64,000 nt of DNA from Herbiconiux daphne (lineage in GTDB: Bacteria; Actinomycetota; Actinomycetes; Actinomycetales; Microbacteriaceae). A program made the position numbers and the translations under genes. Positions 18,003 through 27,412 of the stretch are shown in pieces. Location of the stretch: assembly GCF_024979295.1 (NCBI RefSeq), contig NZ_JANLCJ010000013.1, positions 1 to 64,000 of the forward strand, read 5' to 3'. The stretch's first letter is position 1. Each line of letters opens with the position of its first letter. The notes beneath the pieces were generated by a model. That model was not told where the DNA came from. It made no database searches and saw nothing but the letters and a program-made list of their open reading frames with translations.

Positions 18003-19145
18003 ATGAGGCGCGAGACGGTGGAACGGGTGATCCGGCGGATCGGCATGCCGGTGCTCGCCGTGGCGATCGCCCTGGCTGTCGGGGCCGTTCTCGTGAGCGC
18101 CCTCGGGCAATCGCCGATCGACGCCGCCAGCACGGTGATCAGCGCCGGCTTCAGCTGCGATCCCGCGTACTGCAACCTCGGCGGCACGCTCGCCTTCGCA
18201 TCCCCCATCATCTTCTGCGCGCTCGGCGCAGTCGTGTCGTTGCGGTCGGGGCTGTTCAGCATCGGCCAGGAGGGGCAGTACGCCCTCGGCGGCCTCGCGG
18301 CCGCCGTGGTGGGCGCGCTCACGCTGCCCGCTGGCGTGCATCCGCTGGTCTGCCTCGCCGCCGCGGCCGTCGTGGGTGCACTCTGGGGCGTCATACCGGC
18401 GCTGCTCAAGGCGTTCCTGGGCGTGAACGAGCTGATCATCACGATCGTGCTGAACGCCATCGCCGGCCTTCTGGTGGATTTCCTGGTGAACTACCCGCTC
18501 CGGGCCGAAGCCTCGACGGTGGGTTACACGCGCCCCATCGCTGACACCGCCAAACTGCCGCTCTTCGACACCTCCACCAAGGTCGGGCTCGCCTTCGTGC
18601 TCGCGGTGATCGCCTGCGGGCTGGTGTGGTTCTACCTCAGCCGCACCACCGCCGGCTACGAACAGCGGATGAGCGGGGAAGCGCGATTGTTCGCACGGTA
18701 CTCCGGCATGTCGAGCACCCGCAGCCTGCTGCGCGCCGGGCTCATCGGCGGAGCTCTGGCCGGAATCGGCGGCGGCGTGCAAGTGCTCGGCACGAACTAC
18801 CGGGTGATCGAGGGCTTCTCTGACGGCACCGGCTTCACCGGCCTCACCGCGGCGATCCTCGGTGGCACGACCGCGATCGGCGCCGGGATCGTGGGCGTCT
18901 TCTATGCCGGCGTCACCGTGGGCGCCGTGAACGGCCTCCAGATCGTGCTCGGCGTTCCCCGTGAGATCGGTTCAACCGTGTTGGCCCTCATGATCGTCTT
19001 CGTCGCCGCTCAGGCGCCGCTGCTCACGCGCTTCGAACGTGCGCTCGCGCGGCGCAGAGCGAACCGCCTCATCGACGAGGGTGACACCATCCTGCCGCCG
19101 GATGATCCGCGCGCAGCCGAACCGGTGACGGCGGACCGCCCATGA
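18003..19145 (+). CDS. ABC transporter permease, BMP/nucleoside type (NupP-like)
   Basis: A 380-aa integral membrane protein of the BPD_transp_2 type with about 8-10 hydrophobic segments. SLRSGLFSIGQEGQYALGG and LIITIVLNAIAG are the conserved segments of the first permease of BMP-linked importers. GAGAG follows the ATG region and GAGG precedes it as Shine-Dalgarno. The C-terminus is charged and cytoplasmic. It opens an eight-gene operon and has an ATGA overlap with the second permease. Confidence 0.9.
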   Translation: MRRETVERVIRRIGMPVLAVAIALAVGAVLVSALGQSPIDAASTVISAGFSCDPAYCNLGGTLAFASPIIFCALGAVVSLRSGLFSIGQEGQYALGGLAAAVVGALTLPAGVHPLVCLAAAAVVGALWGVIPALLKAFLGVNELIITIVLNAIAGLLVDFLVNYPLRAEASTVGYTRPIADTAKLPLFDTSTKVGLAFVLAVIACGLVWFYLSRTTAGYEQRMSGEARLFARYSGMSSTRSLLRAGLIGGALAGIGGGVQVLGTNYRVIEGFSDGTGFTGLTAAILGGTTAIGAGIVGVFYAGVTVGAVNGLQIVLGVPREIGSTVLALMIVFVAAQAPLLTRFERALARRRANRLIDEGDTILPPDDPRAAEPVTADRP

Positions 19146-20170
19146 ACGCCTTCGTCGACTTCCTCAACAGCGGCATCCGCCTCACGACACCGATCCTGTT
19201 CGCGGCGATCGCCTCGATGATCAGCGCCCGCGCCGGAGTGCTCAACCTGGCGATCGAGTCAAAGGTGCTCGCGGGCGCCTTTGTGGGAATCCTGGTGGCC
19301 GCCGGTGCCCAGAACACGACCGTGGGCGTGGTCGCGGCCGCCGGCGCCGGGGCGGTGATCGGCTTGCTGTTGGCCTTCGCCGACCGGCTCGGGGTCGACC
19401 TGGTCGTGCTCGCGATCGGGCTCAACATCCTGGTGCTGCAGCTGACCGTCTACCTGATGCGCTCCTACCTCGGTGGAGTGGGCACTTTCTCACCCGATCT
19501 CGACCCCATCCCGCCGATCGTCTTCCCCGGGTTGTCGGAGCTGCCCGTCGTGGGCCCGCTGCTGGCCCGCCTGAACTGGATCGTGTACCTCGGTTTCGTG
19601 CTCGTTGTGCTGGTCGCTCTCTTCTTCCGCACTCGGAGCGGCCGGCATCTGATCGCCGTCGGCGAGGCGCCGATCGCCGCGGCATCAGCCGGCCTCCCGG
19701 TGGCCCGAACCCGGCTCTGGGCGCTGGTCGCGGCCGGTGCCATCGCGGGCATCGGCGGCGCCTACCTCTCCGTGGGTGACCTTGGATTGTTCACCCGCAA
19801 CATGAGCGGCGACCGCGGCTGGATCGGCATCACCGCTGCCCTGCTCGCGCTGAACCGCCCGGCCTTCATCCTGCCGGCGGCCGGTGTGTTCGGGTTCGCC
19901 AGCGCGGCCTCCATCCGCCTCCAGCAGATCGACGTGCCGGCCAACCTGACCCAGTTCATCCCACAGGGCGCGGCCTTCGTGGCGTTGGTGCTCGTGGGCA
20001 TCCGATCCACATCCCGCGACGACCTCACCAGGCTGTGGCGCAACAGCAGTCGACTCAGACTCCGGAAGCGGCTGCGCAACCCGCCGCCGGACCCCGCCCG
20101 TGCGTCCAGCGCGCCATCCGGCGCGGGCTCCCAGACCCCGGACGAGCACGACCGTACCACCCACCACTGA
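19142..20170 (+). CDS. ABC transporter permease, BMP/nucleoside type (NupQ-like)
   Basis: A 342-aa partner permease with about 8-9 membrane segments. It carries ILFAAIASMISARAGVLNLAIES and GEAPIAAASAGLPVARTRLW, features of the second permease in nucleoside importers of the BMP family. The last ~45 residues are basic and proline-rich (low complexity). Translation is coupled to the upstream permease. Confidence 0.9.
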   Translation: MNAFVDFLNSGIRLTTPILFAAIASMISARAGVLNLAIESKVLAGAFVGILVAAGAQNTTVGVVAAAGAGAVIGLLLAFADRLGVDLVVLAIGLNILVLQLTVYLMRSYLGGVGTFSPDLDPIPPIVFPGLSELPVVGPLLARLNWIVYLGFVLVVLVALFFRTRSGRHLIAVGEAPIAAASAGLPVARTRLWALVAAGAIAGIGGAYLSVGDLGLFTRNMSGDRGWIGITAALLALNRPAFILPAAGVFGFASAASIRLQQIDVPANLTQFIPQGAAFVALVLVGIRSTSRDDLTRLWRNSSRLRLRKRLRNPPPDPARASSAPSGAGSQTPDEHDRTTHH

Positions 20171-20235
20171 AACCGCACGGCAACCCGCACTGAAGACCCG
20201 CACCGCAACCGCACCGCAACCCGCACCCCCACATC
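20171..20235. repeat. C/A-rich degenerate short repeats in intergenic gap
   Basis: The gap between the second permease and the binding protein holds several imperfect copies of ACCGCAC-CGCAAC. It looks like slippage-generated low complexity. A good Shine-Dalgarno sequence (AAGGAG) for the binding-protein gene follows. Confidence 0.6.
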
Positions 20236-20263
20236 CCATCCTCACGATCCCACAAGGAGACTC

Positions 20264-21355
20264 ATGTCCCGATCACGAAAAGTCCTGGTCGCCGCCGCCG
20301 CTGCGGCCTGTCTGGCCCTCGTCGCCGGCTGCTCGAGCACCGGTTCGGCGAGCAGCACGAGCGCGACCGACGCCGACGCCTTCACCTACGCCCTCATCAC
20401 CCCGGGCGCCGCCGGAGACGGCGGCTTCATCGACTCCGCGATCGCCGGCACCGAACTCGCCGAGAGCGAACTGGGCGTCACCGGCCGAGTGGTCGAGGCC
20501 GAGTCCGTGTCGCAGCAGGAGGGCGTCATCCGCTCGACCGTCGCGACGCATCCTGGCATCATCGTGGCGCCCGGTCTCGACCCCGACTCGCTGCTCGCGG
20601 TGGCGAACGAGAACCCCGACCAGCTGTTCGGGGTGCCGAGCGACATCTTCGTCGACGAACTGCCCGAGAACGTGCAGGCCTTCGCCATCAACGTGCACGA
20701 GTCCAGCTACCTGGGCGGCTACGTGGCCGGGAGCCTGAGCGAGACCAAGAAGGTCGGCGCCGTGCTCGGCATCGACAATCCCGGTCTCAACCAGTTCTTC
20801 TACGGCTACAAGCAGGGCGTTCTCGCGGCGTGCCCGGACTGCACGGTGACGCCGAGCTACCTGAACGGTGAGTTCTCCGACCCGTCGGTGGGTCAGGAGG
20901 CGGCGCTCGCGCTCTACCAGGACGGCAACGACATCGTCTTCGCCGTGGCCGGGTTGAGCGGGCAGGGCGTGTTCACCGCGGCCACGCAGGAGGGGAAGTA
21001 CGCGATCGGCGTCGACTCCGACCAGGACAGCGACGCACCCGGCACCGTGATCGTCTCAGTGATGAAGCGGGTCGACCAGACCACCTACAACCTGATCGAG
21101 GCCGCCAAGAACGGCGAGTTCGAGTCGGGCTTCGTGTCGGCCGGACTCGCCGACGGGGTGTCCGGGCTGTCCTGGGACGACGGCTCGACCGTGTTCGCCG
21201 ACGAGGGACCCGAGGCGCTCGCGTCGAAGGTGCCGGCCCTCAAGACCGAGGTCGACGACCTCAAGCAGCAGATCATCGACGGCTCGATCGAGGTCTGCGA
21301 CGCGCTCAACGATCCCAGCAGCGACGCCTGCGCGGCCGTGGGACTGGAAGGCTAG
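20264..21355 (+). CDS. BMP-family substrate-binding lipoprotein
   Basis: A 363-aa extracellular receptor of the ABC importer. The signal peptide has lipobox VAGC with the lipidated C23, then a Ser/Thr-rich linker and the BMP/PnrA-like type I periplasmic fold (DGGFIDSAIAGTELAESE, YLGGYVAGSLS, GIDNPGLNQF). PnrA/BmpA relatives bind nucleosides. AAGGAG precedes ATG. It lies between the permeases and the ATPase, an order slightly different from the common receptor-first layout. Confidence 0.92.
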   Translation: MSRSRKVLVAAAAAACLALVAGCSSTGSASSTSATDADAFTYALITPGAAGDGGFIDSAIAGTELAESELGVTGRVVEAESVSQQEGVIRSTVATHPGIIVAPGLDPDSLLAVANENPDQLFGVPSDIFVDELPENVQAFAINVHESSYLGGYVAGSLSETKKVGAVLGIDNPGLNQFFYGYKQGVLAACPDCTVTPSYLNGEFSDPSVGQEAALALYQDGNDIVFAVAGLSGQGVFTAATQEGKYAIGVDSDQDSDAPGTVIVSVMKRVDQTTYNLIEAAKNGEFESGFVSAGLADGVSGLSWDDGSTVFADEGPEALASKVPALKTEVDDLKQQIIDGSIEVCDALNDPSSDACAAVGLEG

Positions 21356-21361
21356 CAGCCG

Positions 21362-22900
21362 ATGTCCATCGTCTCGAGCGAGGCGCCGCGCCTCGAGCTT
21401 CGCGGACTGAGGAAGTATTTCCCGGCCTCCGGTGTGCTCGCGGTCGCCGACGTCTCGCTCGAGGTGGCGGTGGGTGAGGTCGTGGCCCTGATCGGTGAGA
21501 ACGGCACCGGCAAGACCACGTTGATGAACCTGCTGTTCGGTGTGCACCACGCGGATGCCGGAGAGATCCTGATCGACGGACGCCCGGTGGTCATCCGTGA
21601 CCAGCAGGACGCCATCGCGAACGGCCTCGGCATGGTGCATCAGCACTTCGAGCTGGTGCCGAGCTTCACCGTCGCCCAGAACGTGCTGCTCGGCCGGGAG
21701 CCACGCAAGCGCGGACTCTTCGACAACGCCGAGGCCGAACGGCGGGTCGCTCGCCTGGCGGAGGAGACGGGGCTCGCAATCGATCCCAGTCGCCGCGTTG
21801 CCGACCTGCCGATCGGCACACAGCAGCGGGTGGAGATCCTGAAGGCGCTCGCCGCCGACGCTCGACTGCTCATCCTCGACGAGCCGACCGCCGTGCTCAC
21901 GCCCTCGGAGGCCGACGAACTGGTGGCGATGGTGCGTGCCCTCGCCGCCACGGGCCGGTCGGTCGTGTTCATCTCGCACAAGTTGCCCGAGGTGCAGGCC
22001 GTCGCCGACCGCATCGTCGTGATGCGCAAAGGCCGCGTGGTCGGTGACCTGCGGCGCGGGAACGCCAGTGACGCCGAGCTGGCCCTCCTGATGGTGGGCC
22101 GGGAGGTGCTGCTGGTCGCCGACCGCAACGAGGGCGCCGCAGGCCGACCGCTGCTCGAGGTGTCCGGCGCGGTGGCGCCTCCGACGGACGAGGGGGGAAG
22201 CGGCCTCCGCGATGTGGGCTTCACCCTTCGCTCGCACGAGGTGCTCGGCATCGCCGGAGTGAGCGGGAACGGTCAGGACGAGCTGATCGAGGCGATCGCC
22301 GGCCTACGACCCCTGGATGCCGGCCAGGTCTCGCTCGAGGGCGTCGGTCTGACCGGCTCCTCACCCGCTCGGGTGAGGAGCGCCGGTATCGCCCACATTG
22401 CCGCCGACCGGATGCACGTGGGGCTCAACCTCGACGCGTCGCTCGAGGAGAACGCCGCCTCCACTGCCTACCGCAGCCGGCGCTTCAGCCGCTGGGGTGT
22501 CGTGCGCAAAGGTCTACGTCGCCGCTTCGCAGAGCGCCTGATCGCGGACTACGAGGTGCGCGGCGCGTCTCCCACGCGCACCGTCGGGTCGCTGTCGGGT
22601 GGCAACTTGCAGAAGATCGTGATCGGGCGCGAGCTCTCCGGTTCTCCGAAGGTCGTGCTCGCCAATCAGCCCACGCGCGGGCTCGACGTGGGCTCGATCG
22701 AGTTCGTGCACCGTGCGCTGTCGGCGGCGCGCCGCGACGGCTGCGGGGTGCTCCTGGTGTCGGCCGAACTCGACGAGATCCTCGCCCTCTCCGATCGGAT
22801 CGCCGTGATGTACAACGGAGAGCTGATCGGGCCCTACGACCGGTTCGAGGTGGACCGCGAACGACTCGGCCAGATCATGGCCCGCGGAAAGGAACTGTGA
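21362..22900 (+). CDS. ABC transporter ATP-binding protein (fused double domain)
   Basis: A 512-aa protein with two ABC domains in tandem, as in RbsA/nucleoside importers. The first half has Walker A GENGTGKTT, Q-loop VHQHFELV and Walker B LLILDEPTAVLTPSE. The second half has a degenerate Walker A (GVSGNGQDEL), signature LSGGNLQK and a Walker B-like VVLANQPTRGLD lacking the catalytic Glu. The asymmetric pair is the family norm. The stop overlaps the next start (TGATG). Confidence 0.92.
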   Translation: MSIVSSEAPRLELRGLRKYFPASGVLAVADVSLEVAVGEVVALIGENGTGKTTLMNLLFGVHHADAGEILIDGRPVVIRDQQDAIANGLGMVHQHFELVPSFTVAQNVLLGREPRKRGLFDNAEAERRVARLAEETGLAIDPSRRVADLPIGTQQRVEILKALAADARLLILDEPTAVLTPSEADELVAMVRALAATGRSVVFISHKLPEVQAVADRIVVMRKGRVVGDLRRGNASDAELALLMVGREVLLVADRNEGAAGRPLLEVSGAVAPPTDEGGSGLRDVGFTLRSHEVLGIAGVSGNGQDELIEAIAGLRPLDAGQVSLEGVGLTGSSPARVRSAGIAHIAADRMHVGLNLDASLEENAASTAYRSRRFSRWGVVRKGLRRRFAERLIADYEVRGASPTRTVGSLSGGNLQKIVIGRELSGSPKVVLANQPTRGLDVGSIEFVHRALSAARRDGCGVLLVSAELDEILALSDRIAVMYNGELIGPYDRFEVDRERLGQIMARGKEL

Positions 22901-24249
22901 TGACCGAATGGATCGTGGCCGACCACGTCGTCGTCAACGACGGGTCGGGCACCGTGCTCGAGCCCGGAGCTGTCGAGGTCGAGAACGGGCTGATCGTCTC
23001 GGTGGCCCAGGTGACCGGCACGCGCCCGGCCGGCGCATCCGTCACCGACCTCGGGTCCGTCGTGCTCCTGCCGGGCCTCGTCAACGCGCACGCGCACACC
23101 CCGATGTCATTGATGCGCGGGGTCGCCGAGGGTCACTCTCTGCTCTCGATGGAGGGCTTCCTCGCGGTGCTGCGAAGCCGTGAACAGTACCTCACGCCGG
23201 AGCTCGTGCCTGCTTCGGTCGCCGTATCGTGCGCCGACATGATCCGGCACGGCATCACCTCGTTCGCCGACCAGTACTTCTTCGCTGACGAGATCGCGCC
23301 CACCGTCATCGAGTCCGGCCTGCGCTCGCGCATCGGCTGGGGCATCGTGGAACTCGGCGACGACTCCGTGAGGGCCAGGGAGCTGGCGGCGGCGGCGAGT
23401 TTCGCCGAGAGCATGGCGGGCAACGACCGGGTGCGCGGCTGGGTCGGGCCGCACGCCTATTTCGTCGACAACCAGCCCGAGGCGATGAAGGCGGAGCTCG
23501 CCCTCGCCACCCGTCTCGGCGCCGGACTGCACGTTCATTTCTCCACCTCGAGCGAGGAGGACGACTACTGCCTCGAGCACTTCGGGCGCCCGGCTCTCGA
23601 GGTGATGAGCGAGATGGGGATGCTCGACGTTCCAAGCATCCTGGCCCATTGCAACACCGTGCCCGTCGAGCAGCTACCTCTGCTCGCGGGAACCCGGGCG
23701 GCTATGACGGTGATCCCGTCGGTCGCCATGATGAGCGGCGCCCCGGCCGCACCCGTGCGGGCCGCTCTCGACGCCGGAGTCACCGTGGCGCTCGGCACCG
23801 ACAACGTCTGCAACAACACCAATTCCGACCTCTTCGAGGAGATGCGGACGCTCGGCAAGCTCGCGGCCTTCGACTCGCACGTGCCCGACCAGGTGACCGC
23901 GGCTGAGATCCTCGCCATCGCCACCACCGGAGGCCAGCGCGCGATCGACGGCGGTGAGCTCGACGGGATGCTGGTCGCCGGGGCGGTGGCAGATCTCATC
24001 GCCGTGCCCGTGCGCGACATCTCCCGGGGCCCGGTCGGCGCGCAGTCGCTCGAGAGCGCCCTGGTCTACTGCACATCCGGCGCATCCGTGACCCACTCGA
24101 TGGTTGACGGGAACTGGCTGATGCGCGATTCGACGGTGCTGACACTCGATGTCGGCGGGTCGCTGGCCCGCCAGCAGGCCGACTACGACACCCTGATCGC
24201 GAGGATGCACGCCGGCACCGCAATCGCCGGCGCGGGAAAGGACCAGTGA
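22900..24249 (+). CDS. amidohydrolase, SAH/MTA-deaminase-like (TRZ/ATZ family)
   Basis: A 449-aa metal-dependent deaminase of the purine/triazine type. Metal ligands are H64 and H66 in NAHAHTPMSLMRG, the HxH of LHVHFSTSSEED, LAHCN and LGTDN. The block GTDN-NNTNSDLFEEMRTL resembles S-adenosylhomocysteine/5'-methylthioadenosine deaminases. Placement after a nucleoside-type importer suggests deamination of an imported purine nucleoside or similar base. ATG 22900 is preferred; GTG 22897 is an alternative. It has AAGGA upstream. Confidence 0.85.
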   Translation: MTEWIVADHVVVNDGSGTVLEPGAVEVENGLIVSVAQVTGTRPAGASVTDLGSVVLLPGLVNAHAHTPMSLMRGVAEGHSLLSMEGFLAVLRSREQYLTPELVPASVAVSCADMIRHGITSFADQYFFADEIAPTVIESGLRSRIGWGIVELGDDSVRARELAAAASFAESMAGNDRVRGWVGPHAYFVDNQPEAMKAELALATRLGAGLHVHFSTSSEEDDYCLEHFGRPALEVMSEMGMLDVPSILAHCNTVPVEQLPLLAGTRAAMTVIPSVAMMSGAPAAPVRAALDAGVTVALGTDNVCNNTNSDLFEEMRTLGKLAAFDSHVPDQVTAAEILAIATTGGQRAIDGGELDGMLVAGAVADLIAVPVRDISRGPVGAQSLESALVYCTSGASVTHSMVDGNWLMRDSTVLTLDVGGSLARQQADYDTLIARMHAGTAIAGAGKDQ

Positions 24250-25067
24250 TGGACGCCAAGGAGAGGCGCACGCTCATCGAGGAGCGCGTCATCCGCAGCG
24301 GCGAGGTGTCGTTCGGCGAGCTCGCGGAGGTTTTCGGGGTGAGCGAGATGACGATCCGACGGGACATCGAGGTGCTCCAGACCGATGGCGTGCTACGCCG
24401 GGTCTCGGGCGGAGCGATCTCGCTCGGCGGCACGGCCTTCGAGCCGAGCTATGACCTGCGCGCCGGTCAGGCCGTGGACAGCAAGGCGCACATCGCCGAA
24501 GAGGTGGTGAGCCTGCTCCGGCGCGGTGAAACCGTGGTGCTCGACAGCGGCAGCACGGTGGCTTCGGTCGCGCGGGCCATCCGGGGGCGCGGACTCGGCC
24601 TGACGGTGATCACGCCGAGCATCACCGTGGCGACCACCCTCGCCGATGAGCCGGACACGCAGGTGATCCTCACCGGTGGCACCGTGCGGCCGGGTGAACT
24701 GAGCCTGATCGGAGCGGATGCTGAGCGAACCTTCGCCCGCTACAACTGCGACACCTTCGTGATCGGCGTGGCCGGCGTCGACGCCGAGCGCGGACTCACC
24801 GAGTACCACCCGCAGGAGGCCAGCGTGAAGCAGGCAGCGATGGATGCCTCGACTCGCGTGATCGTCGGCGTCGACGCCGCGAAGCTCGGCCGCGTGCACC
24901 TCGTGAACATCGCCCCGCTGGCGTCGGTCACGGCGATCGTGACCGACGGCCCCGAAGACCACCCGACGATCGTCGCCGCGCGAGCCGGCGGGGTCGAGGT
25001 CGTCGTCGTTCCCCCTCCGGCCGTTCAGACGGCCGGTTCGTTCCAGGTACCAGGAGAAATCGCATGA
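24249..25067 (+). CDS. DeoR-family transcriptional regulator
   Basis: A 272-aa sugar-phosphate-responsive repressor. The N-terminal DeoR HTH (VSFGELAEVFGVSEMTIRRD) is followed by the ligand-binding DeoRC domain with LDSGSTVASVARAI and VIGVAGVDAERGLTEYHPQEA. DeoR proteins usually sense a phosphorylated sugar, which fits the kinase at the operon's end. It is embedded in the operon and probably autoregulates it through the direct repeats at 17932-17981. The start overlaps the upstream stop. Confidence 0.92.
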   Translation: MDAKERRTLIEERVIRSGEVSFGELAEVFGVSEMTIRRDIEVLQTDGVLRRVSGGAISLGGTAFEPSYDLRAGQAVDSKAHIAEEVVSLLRRGETVVLDSGSTVASVARAIRGRGLGLTVITPSITVATTLADEPDTQVILTGGTVRPGELSLIGADAERTFARYNCDTFVIGVAGVDAERGLTEYHPQEASVKQAAMDASTRVIVGVDAAKLGRVHLVNIAPLASVTAIVTDGPEDHPTIVAARAGGVEVVVVPPPAVQTAGSFQVPGEIA

Positions 25068-25861
25068 CACGCTTCGCAACCATCTTCCCCGGCGTCGACA
25101 AGCCGCTGATCGCGATGGCCCACCTTCCGGCCCTGCCCGGCACGCCGCTCTACGACGCGGCGGCCGGCGTGCAGGGCATGGTCGACCAGGTGCACTCCGA
25201 CGTCGCGCTGCTCGTCGAAGCCGGGTTCGACGCCGTGATGTTCTGCAACGAGAACGACCGCCCCTACGAGCTGCGCGGCGGGCCGGAGTCGGCCGCGGTG
25301 ATGGCCCGGGTGGTCACCGAGTGCCGGCCCGACGGCATCCCGTTCGGCGTCGACTTCCTCTGGGACCCACGGATCGCCCTGGCGGTGGCGGTCGCCACCG
25401 GGGCGAGCTTCCTGCGCGAAGTCACCGGGGGAGTGTGGGAGTCCGACATGGGGCTGTGGAACACGGATTCGGCCGCCCTGCTGCGGGAGCGACGACGCCT
25501 CGAGTCCGACGTCGCCATACTCGTGAACATCGCCCCCGAGTTCGCCTCGCCGATCGGAACCCGCTCCTTTCCGCAGATCGCGCACTCCACCGTGGTCTCG
25601 AGCCTCGCCGATGCCATCCTGGTCTCCGGTCCGATGGCCGGTGCAGGCCCGTCGGTCGACGTGCTGCGCTCGGTGCGGGAGGCCGTCGACCCCGCCGTGC
25701 CCGTCATCCTCAACACCGGCGCCCGTGCCGAGACGATCGCGGGCATGCTCGAGCTGGCCGACGGCTGCATCGTGGGCTCCTCGCTGAAGGTGGACGGCTA
25801 CACCTGGAACCCGGTCGACCCCGACCGTGCCCGTCGTTTCGTCGACGCGGCGAAGGGCTGA
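25064..25861 (+). CDS. BtpA/SgcQ-family TIM-barrel protein
   Basis: 265 aa matching the BtpA family (PF03437-type): KPLIAMAHLPALPGTPLYD, FDAVMFCNENDRPYEL, FGVDFLWDP, ILVSGPMAGAGPS and ADGCIVGSSLKVDG. In cyanobacteria BtpA affects photosystem I, but elsewhere the family travels with sugar kinases and transporters and is presumed to be an enzyme with a TIM-barrel fold. Its chemistry is not established. Between the deaminase/regulator and the kinase it may process the imported compound (glycosidase, isomerase or aldolase are all open). ATGA overlap with deoR. Confidence 0.85.
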   Translation: MTRFATIFPGVDKPLIAMAHLPALPGTPLYDAAAGVQGMVDQVHSDVALLVEAGFDAVMFCNENDRPYELRGGPESAAVMARVVTECRPDGIPFGVDFLWDPRIALAVAVATGASFLREVTGGVWESDMGLWNTDSAALLRERRRLESDVAILVNIAPEFASPIGTRSFPQIAHSTVVSSLADAILVSGPMAGAGPSVDVLRSVREAVDPAVPVILNTGARAETIAGMLELADGCIVGSSLKVDGYTWNPVDPDRARRFVDAAKG

Positions 25862-25862
25862 C

Positions 25863-27338
25863 GTGACCGGGGTCACCATCGGGCTCGACCTCGGCACCAC
25901 GAGCGTGAAAGGTGTTCTCCTGCACCCGGACGAGGGGATCCTCGCCTCAGCAGGACGGACGAACCGGCTGTCGTCGCCGCATGCCGGCTGGGCGGAGGCC
26001 TCGCCCAGCCAGTGGCGCGAGAACGCCCTGTCGATCATCGCCGAGCTGGCCGCCGTGGCGGCCCGGTCGGCTCACACGGTGACAGCCGTCGGGACGTCGG
26101 GAATGGTCCCCGCGGTGGTCGCCATCGGGGGCAACGGCGAGCCGACGCGGCCGGCGATCCTGCAGAACGACTCGCGGGCGCACCACGAAGTGGCGGAGAT
26201 GGCGCGACTGCTGGAGACGAAGCATCCGCTCGAGCGCACCGGATCGCCGGTGACGCAGCAGTCGGTCGGCCCGACAGCCCTGTGGCTCGAGCGACACGAG
26301 CCCGAGGTGTGGCACCGCACGAGCCTGATCGTGGGTTCGTACGACTGGCTGCTGATGGCACTGGGGGCCGAGGCGCACGTGGAGCGCAACTGGGCGATCG
26401 AGTCGGGACTGTTCGATCTCGCCGCGGCGGAGTTCGAGCCCGCGATCACGGCCGGTCATCTCCAGGGCCGGCTGGCACCGGCAGTCTCCTCCGGCACCGT
26501 CGTCGGCACGATGAGTTCCGCGCTCGCCGCGGCGTGCGGACTGACCGGCGAGGTGTCGCTCGTTGTCGGCGGGGCGGACCACGTGCTCTCCGCCGTCGGC
26601 GCCGGTCTCGCGACCGGGGGCGATTGGCTGGTGAAGCTGGGCGGCGCGGGAGACATCCTCGCGGTGTCCGGAACACCCGTGGTCGACGAGCGCTTCTATC
26701 TCGACGCTCATCCGGTGCCTGGGCTCTGGCTGCCCAACGGCTGCATGGCCACCAGCGGCAGTCTGGTGCGGTGGATGCAGGATGTGCTGCAGGAAGACGA
26801 CCTCGCGGCGCTCGACGCGCGGGCCGCGTCGCGCCCTGCGGCCGAGGTGCTCTGCCTGCCGTACTTCCTCGGCGAGAAGTCGCCGCTGAACGACCCGGAA
26901 CTGCGCGGTGTCTTCGCGGGCCTCCACCTCGGCACCGACCGGTACGACCTCTACCGCGCGGTTCTCGAAGGGGTGGCCTTCGGCTTCCGCCACAACGCCG
27001 AGGCACTTCGTTCGGCGGGGGTGCCGCTGGATGCCGCGACGGTATCCGACGGTGGGGCGAATTCGATGCTGTGGAAGCGCATCCATGCGAGCGTGCTCGC
27101 GACGCCCCTCCGCACGCTGCGGCACCATCCCGGAGCATCCCTCGGAGCGGCAGTGGCCGCGGCGATCGGCGTCGGAGATCTGCCTGGCTGGCAGGCGATG
27201 GCGCGGTTCGTGCTGCCCGGCGTCACCGTCGACCCGGAGCCCCAGCTCGTCGACCGCTACGACGAGGCCTACGCTCTCTGGCGCCAGCTCGGCGATTCGA
27301 CTGGCGCTGTCATGCACGCGCTGTCCCGGCGCCGCTGA
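25863..27338 (+). CDS. FGGY-family carbohydrate kinase
   Basis: A 491-aa sugar kinase of the xylulokinase/AI-2 kinase superfamily. Phosphate-1 motif GLDLGTTSVKG is at residues 7-17, followed by GGADHVLSAVGAG, and VSDGGANSMLWKRIHASVL is the adenosine-side motif. Starting from GTG 25863, one base after the BtpA stop, removes an unsupported N-terminal leader. It is the last gene of the operon and should phosphorylate the sugar part of the imported substrate. Specificity is not predictable. Confidence 0.9.
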   Translation: MTGVTIGLDLGTTSVKGVLLHPDEGILASAGRTNRLSSPHAGWAEASPSQWRENALSIIAELAAVAARSAHTVTAVGTSGMVPAVVAIGGNGEPTRPAILQNDSRAHHEVAEMARLLETKHPLERTGSPVTQQSVGPTALWLERHEPEVWHRTSLIVGSYDWLLMALGAEAHVERNWAIESGLFDLAAAEFEPAITAGHLQGRLAPAVSSGTVVGTMSSALAAACGLTGEVSLVVGGADHVLSAVGAGLATGGDWLVKLGGAGDILAVSGTPVVDERFYLDAHPVPGLWLPNGCMATSGSLVRWMQDVLQEDDLAALDARAASRPAAEVLCLPYFLGEKSPLNDPELRGVFAGLHLGTDRYDLYRAVLEGVAFGFRHNAEALRSAGVPLDAATVSDGGANSMLWKRIHASVLATPLRTLRHHPGASLGAAVAAAIGVGDLPGWQAMARFVLPGVTVDPEPQLVDRYDEAYALWRQLGDSTGAVMHALSRRR

Positions 27339-27412
27339 CAACGCGCTCACCGGCACCGAGTTCGGCGGCACCGACATCGGGCCCGCGCGGCGGGGTTAGT
27401 GTTGTGAAGGTG

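Noticed and set aside
20171..20263. Riboswitch or attenuator before the BMP receptor gene
   Set aside because: The gap is low-complexity ACCGC repeats with no convincing stem set.
26012..27412. Very long open frame continuing upstream of the AAA+ gene
   Set aside because: It is an Arg/Gly-rich shadow of the FGGY kinase in another frame; only the part from 27413 has AAA+ motifs.
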